Positions 56,350 through 64,000 of a stretch of 64,000 bases of DNA are shown here, piece by piece (position 1 is the stretch's first letter; each line of letters opens with the position of its first letter). The notes beneath the pieces are model-generated. The model ran no database searches and was not told the DNA's origin. It saw nothing but the letters and a program-made list of their open reading frames with translations. The translations under genes and the position numbers were made by a program. This DNA is from Acanthosoma haemorrhoidale (lineage: Eukaryota > Arthropoda > Insecta > Hemiptera > Acanthosomatidae): assembly GCA_930367205.1 (NCBI GenBank), contig OV884011.1, forward strand, positions 108,305,139-108,369,138, written 5' to 3'.

Positions 56350-58666
56350 GAGAACATTTATCACAATAAAGAAGTTTTATATGTAACAATAGTAAGTTTA
56401 CCGGATCTTCGATATGTAAGCGATCTCATTTAAGTCACACCAAGTAAACTAGTCAAACCGTAATTTAAATATGTATTAATATATCATCTCTCAAGGATCA
56501 AAATTGTCCATTTATATTAATAGTTGTCTTAACATTGAGCAAGATATTGTGGTTTTAGTTGACTTTTCGGTGATATTGTATTCATCATCGAACAGACGTA
56601 AGTATTTAGTTTAATTATAGGCCCAAATGCCGGTACCGAAATCTGTAATAGAGTTTGCGGACCTTTTTGCCCATGGCGAATCCAGAAGATCGGGAAAGGT
56701 GAGCGAAGGAGGGACTTGGGATAATTGGGGTTTTTTGCCTGAACCGCTTCGAAGCTATCAATAAATGGGAGACAGGAATGTGACGATCCCGGCATGAGAG
56801 TTAATGTAAAATTAAAATTAATAGTAAGAGACATAGATTATATGTGTGGGACCGGTGCTAACTGCCATAAACGAAAGAAGTCGGCATGCAATAAATCCTT
56901 TTGGTAAAAATATCCAGTTTCATAAGGTCAATGAGTTATCCGGGTGGGTTGTTTATGGACTATCACAAAGACAGGTTACAACCCTTCTTTTTGTGTCGCG
57001 GAAGGAAGGGATAGGGTACTCAGTAGCCAGGGTGGACTGGGACAGTGTTTTTGGTCAGTTACTGACTTGTTTCCAGCTTACTTTTATTCCTTAATATCAA
57101 AGGGTCTTTTAAAAAAGCCCTTCTCCTTATGGGAGAGTCCAAAAACACGACATATAATCACTAGACGATACAGCAAAAGCCACTCGGTGGACTCTCCCCA
57201 CTGTCCGGAAATCACCTACACCTCTCCTGAGGGTCCACTTCAATCCTCACTTCCTACACCCATCCTTCAAAAAGGTCCCTCATAGAACAAGGATCTACTC
57301 AATCCAAATAAATTTCTCCTTTATTTTTCCCTTATTCCTTATTTTTCAAGTTTAAGAGCTTAGAGGGGAAAAAAACATCATCCTTTTCTTGGGTTCGTTT
57401 GTCGGGAACGAAGGGAGATGGAGCTTTGACAGAGGATTCGTTGGAGAAACCAGCTGAGGACATTGACTTATGCGATTATCTTTAGAAAAGCTAGTTGTAT
57501 TAAGTAAGCAATAGTTTTTATATGTTTGTAAGTGAGATCTCCGTAATCTCATCAATTTATTCATATTAGGCAATCATTTTCATTTAAACGTTTCAACCAT
57601 TTTTAATAAAGTATATTGTTTATAAAATTCTATTTTATATAATTAAAATGTTCCCATTTTAACCACCACGTTAATTTATTAAAGTAAATTTCTTTGGGTT
57701 TAGGTTCAATTAAGAATTTTAATTTTACCCGCTACCGAGTTTAGTTTGTTAGGTTTTCTCAAACTTAAATTTTGTTACTTAAACGATTGTTTATTATAGA
57801 ACTTTGGATGGATAGAGATAGCAGTAATAAGGTAGAATTATATCGGAAATTCTCAGTTATAATAAAAATTTAAAAATAATGAAATTATTTCTTAGACAAT
57901 ATCGTTTGATTTGTTTATAGAGTTTCAATGAAGTATTGTTTCGAGAGCCAACTTTTTTTTGTTATTGTATAAAATTTTTACAGTCTTTTTTATTAGCTCA
58001 AAAATTGATTCATAATTTCCAATTATTTGGCAAAATAAATAAAGAATTTTCGGTAAAATATTATTAGTATTTTTTTTAGAATCATTAAATAAGTTCTTAA
58101 GAAACTTACGCCAAGTTCCATACGTAAATCTGATATTATTTGTTTTACTTTTTATGACATTTATTCATATATTTGCACATTAAAAAAAATAAATAATAAA
58201 CTGGCCATAATTGTCGTGAACAATGCTCAATGTTTCAATTTTTTTGAAGCTAATTCTGTGGCTGTCTCCAAATAACTATTTTATTCACTCGTTTTATAGA
58301 ACGACTTCCTTATGCATTCAAATAAATACATTCTGAATATAATTAATTAATTCTACTTTAATGGAATTGATCGGATGCCAATTATAGTATGTACTTTACT
58401 ACTTTGTCATAAGCATAAAAATAAATAAACCTATATTAAATTAATAATTCAACACTGTTCTCTTTTCCTCTTTCCCAATGGTGTTTTGTGATGATCAATA
58501 GAAGGTTACCTTGATATCAAAAAGGTATTCACATTCAGTAAATTTGATATAATGAACTTAAAGAATATTCTAATATTCTGTCGTTGAATCAATGGTTTAG
58601 GAGGTGGTGAAGGTTCAAAACATGAATTTTTTTTTTTAACTCCCACTATCTCTACTATCCCTAAAC
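56350..58666. other. Non-coding stretch with an unidentified ORF
   Basis: The longest frame, 56944-57285 (+, 113 codons), ends in a serine/proline-rich stretch (SPHCPEITYTSPEGPLQSSL) but has no recognised relative and overlaps another frame at 56846-57094. From about 57600 the sequence is strongly AT-rich with no ORFs. Confidence 0.3.
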
Positions 58667-60420
58667 CAGGCCTGGCCAACCCAAATGCTTTCACGGGACA
58701 CTTTGATGATGCATGCCGTTACAGCGGGCTGCACTTTAAAAAGTGTGATACAAATACAATTACAAAATGAATAAAAATTTACTGTTATATTATGATACAA
58801 TATAATTAACTCTCGAGATATTCATATAGTATAAGAGATATTCGTTTATCATTCCTTTTACTTAATTTTTGTAAATCTATATTTATGTTCTACTTGCACA
58901 TCTTAGCTGGTTTTCGGAATTGGCCTCAGGTAATGAAGCACGAAAATTTCTTCTTAAAAAAAAATGTTACACAAACTTATGTTGATCCAAAAGCATTCGC
59001 AACTCGTTGTTCGAAATATCTCTAAGGTGGAAAATCTTTCGGCTGTAATATAAGTAATCTAAAAATTAATTTTTGAGGTATAGAACAAAAATTTGTTTTA
59101 TTTCATTATTGCACTTAACTCAATTAACCCCATTTTCAGGAACATTGTTCGCGGTCAACATGAAATGGGCATGAAAATATTTAAAACATTATATCATATT
59201 TCATTAATTCTGAGAAACTGGCTATCAAATGGAGTTATAAGTTTCTTTATTTCATTAGCATATTCCAAGAAACTCTTCGGTTGACTTTTTGGGAAGTTAT
59301 TTCATAGCGGAAAATGTTGAGCATTATTTTCTAAGTTGGCGCTGAAATAACTATAATTTCTTAACAAGCTTTGTTGAAATCACAAGCATCGATTGTTACA
59401 TTATCTTGCCCTCAAGTCCTTGTTTAGCTGATTATGTTTTTATGTTATATACACTAAAAAACATAAGTCTAACAAACAATCATCATCACTTAATTCAGGA
59501 AGAAATTCTTGTTTCTCGTTCAAAAACATATCTATTTCCTCCAGTAAATTAAAAACTCTTTTGAACATTTTCAACGACTAAGCCATCTAACATCGGTAAA
59601 ATATACGATATCGCCATATTCAGAAGATAATTCAATAAGGAATTCTTCGACTTGCCGATGGTGTAGAGCATATGAACGAATGTAATTTACGTGGATGGAT
59701 AATACTCGAGCAAATAAATTTTGTTGATGTATCAAACAGTGAATAATAAAAATATCATTGGTTTTAATGCCTCTGCGATCTATCTTATCCATCCAGCTTA
59801 CAGCTCCTTTATTCTTACCTACCAAAGCAGGTGCTCATCTGTTGTTAATTCTGAAACTTCCTCAAACTTTAAGCTATTTCCGGCTAAACATTTGTCAACC
59901 ACCCGGAAACCGTCTTCTCCTCTAGTTGTGGATTTTAAATTTAAAAGATTTAACATTTCTTTTGTCACATGGAATGAATAATTCACACCGCGAATAAATA
60001 TCATAAATACTTACTTGTAAATATAAGATTGATATCTGATAATTTCATCAAATGGCAAATAATATGCTTTGAATTGGTTAATTTTATCTCGTAAACCTAC
60101 AACATTTTCAGCAGAAATGTCTTCAATGCGACGACACATAGTTTGGTGCAAAAGTACTTTATACTTGAAAATATTTTGCTTTTATCGGACAAAACATCTT
60201 TTATAACTGCTTCCAAGCAATTCATCACCAGTTCATCATCCGAAAATGGTATCGCTTTCTTTCATCATGGCAACAGAATGCTTTGACAATGGTGCTGTTC
60301 CAACGATGAACCAAACATCGTTTGCTGAGCATTTAGATGCAATTTAAGCATATTTAATATGTCTTGTCTCATAATGCCTTTTAACGTCATGTTCCTTAAA
60401 TACAACGACTGTCTCTCTAT
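58667..60420 (-). pseudogene. Decayed hAT transposon (GTF2IRD2-like transposase)
   Basis: Minus-strand transposase remnants, in order: KKAIPFSDDELVMNCLEAVI (about 60270-60200), a decayed ALDEST-type region, IFIRGVNYSFHVTKEMLNLL (about 60001), STTRGEDGFRVVDKCLAGNS, MVGKNKGAVSWMDKID, IHCLIHQQNLFARVL, NYIRSYALHHRQVEEFLIEL and SSEYGDIVYFTDVRWLSR. These are the HCxxHQ and E-V-R-W-L-S-R hallmarks of hAT transposases of the type domesticated as GTF2IRD2 in mammals. Frameshifts and stops make it inactive. At 58667-58680 CAGGCCTGGCCAAC looks like the hAT terminal inverted repeat on the 3' side. The opposite end was not found. Confidence 0.75.
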
Positions 60421-62060
60421 AAATTAAACACATTAACTTTGTGAAAAATAATCATCTTCCCATCCTGTTTTTATCACATCCTTTTCTTTGAATTCATACT
60501 AAAAAAAAAATGCAAATAATGTCAGTTAGAGAATATTCATATATAACTCAGAGCAAAATAAGTTGCTTTTTTGTGTAAATTTAGTATTCTTGTTTTCTAA
60601 TGATGTATTATAATCATGTAAAAATACTAGTATAACTTTTTTAAACTTAAGCAAATATTGATCACTTGACACTTGAAAATTTATAATGATTTAAAATTTT
60701 GTGCTTCAGATGTCACTTTTATTTAGCTATCAACACCGCACTCTTAGTAAACATGCCAGTAAGTCAAAAACAAGCCTAACAGAGACTTACGTGAAATAAT
60801 AGTAATAAGGTCGTTCGTGCAATGATTAATGAATGAAAGGTAGTGTAATGTATACTTAAAGTTCCCGATGGTGAGGGAGGGGGGGTGAGCGCAAGTGGTT
60901 TAAATTTTTTATGGTTTTCTCAAAAATTTCTCACACGAGTTGTTTTAGCAAAAAGTACTTTATATACGAGTTTATAATCAAAGTCCTGTGTCCACTCCAC
61001 TCAGCAACTGCACCAAAAATCAGAACTACAAGATTTTATTTTTCTATTTTTCCTTCATTGCCCGGACTATACAAGACAGACCATTCTCAGGTAGTTAAAG
61101 AGATGACAGCAGACACACACTCTATCAGGAGTAAGCAGAGAGTACGTACAGACGTGAGATCAGGCACTGAAGGTGGAGAAGGAATGGGCTTATGAAGACA
61201 TTGTATGAGTGTAATTAAATGATCTCAGATAAATATGTTGATATTTAGTTTTTCGTATTTATGTACATACTACGTTAAGCGAACTAAAGGTTTTTATTTA
61301 AATGAGACGGATACTTACAGCGTATCGTTACTTTAATATATCTGACATAACACTACATCCGAATAGATAAACTGTAAGGCAATATATAAAAGATGTATCT
61401 TTTCTACGGATAAATATATCTGTTTATATATTTGCCTGACTTACCTGCAAACGACATGCTGGTACACTCTAGTTGAATAATTAGAATATTTGAACTGCAG
61501 GGATGTGATCTAACTATTCATCTACTTACTTAATGTACTTGATTACTCTATAAAATTCTGAGGATATTGCATTAGCGGGAAGTTATACCCAATTATACTT
61601 TTCTAAAAAAGCCCAAGTAATTTTTAACTGTCCCAATGGGAATTTAAGCCCAAAGTAACTTACCTTAATAAATTAAAGGGCGATCAAATGGAAGAGATTC
61701 ATTTTCATAAAATTTAAGTTTGTATACACTGCATTTTATTGTTAATATTTAAAATGGTTTACTATCAAAATGTTACTTAATATGGATAAAATGATAAAAA
61801 GATTACAGAGATCTTACTAGCTTAACTATAATATGTATCTTTTACTGAATACATTGATGGCTTCAAGATGGAGTAAAGTAGAAGGGGATAAAGTACTCAG
61901 AGGTCCGCCCAGCCACCCCTCAGCCCTAGGTTTCGTCATTTCAAAAAAACAAAACCAGACCTGCTCTGGGCATTTTCCCAAAACCAAGTTTCCTCCAGAA
62001 GAGCTGCCAAGGAAGTGACTTGGGCTGTGGAATTTGACAGTTTATACTTCTTCCTACTGG
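60421..62060. other. Non-coding stretch
   Basis: AT-rich, with an unrecognised + frame at 60911-61195. A GC-richer block at about 61860-62040 has short frames on both strands that I cannot identify; it immediately precedes the inverted repeat arm. Confidence 0.35.
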
Positions 62061-62160
62061 ACCAGGTTATTTTCCGTTAGCAATGGTGGGTCTTCCTTTT
62101 CTGATCCTTTGTGTTAAAAGAATATTACTTCCCGCCAGGCTGCAAAGAAGTTAATACGTG

Positions 62161-62238
62161 TGTCGGGTAAGCTTCTTGTGCACGTCGTGGGTCACCAGAT
62201 GTCGGGAAAACCTCTTGTGCACGTCGAGGGTCACCAGA
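62161..62238. repeat. Two 39-bp tandem repeats at the LTR terminus
   Basis: Units 62161-62199 and 62200-62238 each begin TGTCGGG and contain CTTGTGCACGTCG and GGTCACCAGA. A third TGTCGGG at 62239 begins the part common to the other LTR. Each TGTCGGG is a potential LTR end, but the target duplication shows that the outermost one was used. Confidence 0.9.
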
Positions 62239-63199
62239 TGTCGGGATATTGGTTGAACAATTGTCGGAGGTGCACAATTGTCGGAAAAGGTGAACAATTG
62301 TCTGAGGTCAACAATTGTCGGATTGTTGTAGCTAATAACATGGACCATGTTCCATGTAGGCGTTAATATCTGACTCCATATATGATTAGGAATGTGTCCC
62401 GACAAGACACTGTGTTCAGGATGAGGTTCAGAGGTTCATAAAGAATAAGACCAGTTTAAGAGTTCGGGCGAGAGATCGGCAGCGTAATAAGTACAAGTCG
62501 TCAGAGGTCTGGTATAGGCTGTGAGGCTAAGGGCCGTCGGTGGTAGCGGCTATCGGTATGTCGAAACTAGAAAAGAATGAAGAGTGGGGCCTACCGGGGG
62601 CCAAGTGCCCCCGGTGTCGAGTTACTTGGAAGACTGAGTGGCAGAGTAGCCCACCAGGGCCAGGTGCCCTGGGGTTAGTGATAAGTCGTGCGCTATGAAG
62701 ACTGAGGGACTGACTGGGCTGAAGAGTGAAATTTACTGATATAAATATGATAACCCCCTCCCTCGTGGAAGGCCGATTTGTCTGCCCGGCGTAAGTTTTA
62801 CGATACACAGGTAGTCAGTTTATTGACCGTTGGGGTACGAGGGTGTGTTTTTTATAGCTGTTAGGGCTTCACCCCCTTGGGTTATTTGACCACCTATAGC
62901 AAGGTTATTATCCCATGGGTCCCAAAAGGGTTCCTAGCATGATTTATTGACCGTGGGAACGTGACTGAAGGTGTATTTTAATAGGGGTAAGTGTCCTTTG
63001 CCCAGGTTTTATGGTACCAGGTGGCTAATTCTCTTGGTTTATTGCCACACCCTTTTAGTTACCTGTCTACGACTTCCGACCTCTCTATGATTTATTACCA
63101 GAAGTTACATAATGAAGTTACATGACATTTTCTATTATAATACATTAATTATGAACCAGAGTGTAGGGTAATTTACATATATAGTTAGCAGTCGCTACA
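62161..63199 (-). mobile_element. Solo LTR, 1039 bp, subfamily A, with ACGTG target-site duplication
   Basis: On the minus strand it begins TGTAGCGACTGCTAACTA (63199) and ends CCCGACA (62161). It is the same subfamily as 27554-28513. The flanking direct repeat ACGTG is at 62156-62160 and 63200-63204, and the homologous empty site is at about 56236 in the inverted arm. It differs from the 27.6 kb copy by two extra 39-bp repeats at its 3' end. It retains the GACAATTGT words and the ATAAAAAACACACC TATA-like box. There is no internal region. Confidence 0.92.
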
Positions 63200-63399
63200 A
63201 CGTGCTTCAAGCACTGTCCTGTCTTTATAAGGGACCATAAAAGAATCATCTGGATCCATTTGTGCCGTTCGAAAACACTTCTATATCTGATAGTCACTTT
63301 TTGCTAACTTCTACATCGGAAATTATATTTCTAAACAGTAATTCTAATTATTATGTCATTTTTATCTTGCATTCACATGGCAGGATCGATCCCATATGA

Positions 63400-63665
63400 C
63401 AAAATATTTTCATACGCTCATTTATACAACATTTACAAACAGCCCAGAGACCTCCCAAATCCACATACTCACCTCCCTGGCATGCGAAAGAGGAAGCGTA
63501 GTCTTGGGTAGTCCCCCACGCTCCTCCGTCAGCCGCGTCATCGGATACGAGCCACTGGAGGCTGACGAGGAGCGTGAGAGCTACATACGCTCAGGAAATT
63601 ATTGGAGAAACTGGCCATTGCCAAGACTCCCACTGTCACGCATTTGTAGCAGGTCACGAGGCCTT
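63400..63665 (-). mobile_element. Jockey-like retrotransposon 3' UTR fragment
   Basis: Minus-strand sequence matching about 14445-14660 of the jockey-like copy (CAGCCCAGAGACC..CCAAATCCAC, CCCCCACGCTCCTCCGTCAG, GGCCATTGCCA, CTCCCACTGTCACGC). It stops abruptly at about 63665, so it holds the 3' UTR only. Confidence 0.8.
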
Positions 63666-63684
63666 GATTCTTTGTGAATGTGTG

Positions 63685-64000
63685 GAGAAAACGATGAACA
63701 ACAGGCTCCGCTCAGTTACTTGGAGAGTGGTTTCAGGAAAAGAAGAGGTACATTGAACAATCTCATTTGTTTTGAATCAGAGGTCCTTCAAGTTTTTATA
63801 AATAGACAGGGAGTCCTTGTTGTATTACTGGGCTCGCAGTGCGCATTAGAAAAACATACTATGAAAACAGCTACCAATTTAGGAATGAATTAGAAACCAT
63901 TTTAATTGAGAGAGTGTGCAAGTTTAGTTGTGGTCAGCAAGTTTACCACTCATTTAAACAAGAAAATGGAGTTCCACGAGGAAGTGCGATTCGTCCTACA
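63685..64000 (+). pseudogene. Non-LTR reverse transcriptase fragment (third family), cut by the window end
   Basis: + strand with frameshifts: ESGFRKRRGTLNNLICFESE then VLQVFINRQGVLVVLL (compare Q-x-G-F-R-x-x-R-S-T...V-x-x-F-L-D, motif A decayed), and near the window end FSCGQQVYHSFKQENGVPRG followed by SAIRPT (compare motif B, N-G-V-P-Q-G-S-x-x-S-P). It differs clearly from the jockey-like family at 14.3 kb. It continues beyond 64000. Confidence 0.65.

Larger units (their letters stand above)
62061..63663 (-). repeat. Inverted repeat arm, partner of 55733-56334, with nested LTR
   Basis: Reverse-complement copy of 55733-56334, split by the solo LTR at 62161-63199. The outer part (63400-63663) is jockey-like 3' UTR also seen at about 14450-14660. 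The remainder is sequence without coding function that I recognise. Confidence 0.8.

Overview
This window looks like an AT-rich arthropod nuclear genome, most likely an insect; I cannot place it further. Supporting signs are multi-exon genes with GT-AG introns, BEL/Pao and jockey-like retrotransposons, a GTF2IRD2-type hAT transposase relic, long CT/AT microsatellites, and no operons or ribosome binding sites. Most of the window is non-coding or transposon-derived. Only a few host genes can be supported.

The centrepiece (about 16.6-33.5 kb) is a head-to-tail array of Api5 (apoptosis inhibitor 5 / AAC-11) genes on the + strand. It holds three full-length open reading frames with no intron in the coding part, at 20460-21941, 25558-27039 and 31636-33117. 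A fourth copy, the C-terminal piece at 16635-16840, begins exactly at a good splice acceptor and so looks like the last exon of an intron-containing Api5. The repeat unit is about 5.1 kb: a BEL/Pao integrase relic on the - strand, a spacer, a 5' leader with a possible intron, the Api5 ORF and its 3' flank. Units 1 and 2 are almost identical. Unit 3 is older: it differs by 23 amino acids, keeps 14 bases that the other BEL relics lack, and carries a 960-bp solo LTR absent from the other units.

A minus-strand gene with a doublecortin (DCX) domain lies to the right. Phase-compatible exons are at 53559-53758, 40862-41050 and 38449-38676; 54873-55003 is a possible further 5' exon. A minus-strand exon at 525-736, ending in a sequence that could start a second DCX domain, may be a downstream exon. 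If so, the whole Api5 array sits in opposite orientation inside one very large intron. A possible two-exon + strand gene (39779-39886, 40131-40339) lies inside the intron between 40862 and 38676.

Mobile DNA: several jockey-like non-LTR copies (14.3-15.9, 41.6-42.2, 43.2-44.0, 48.8-49.9, 55.2-56.0 and 63.4-63.7 kb), two of them with clear target-site duplications; four solo LTRs of one superfamily (27.6, 44.1, 46.0 and 62.2 kb), three with 5-bp target-site duplications and two with visible empty sites; relics of other non-LTR reverse transcriptases (8.9, 51.0 and 63.7 kb); and a decayed hAT element (58.7-60.4 kb). I see no rRNA, tRNA or CRISPR array.
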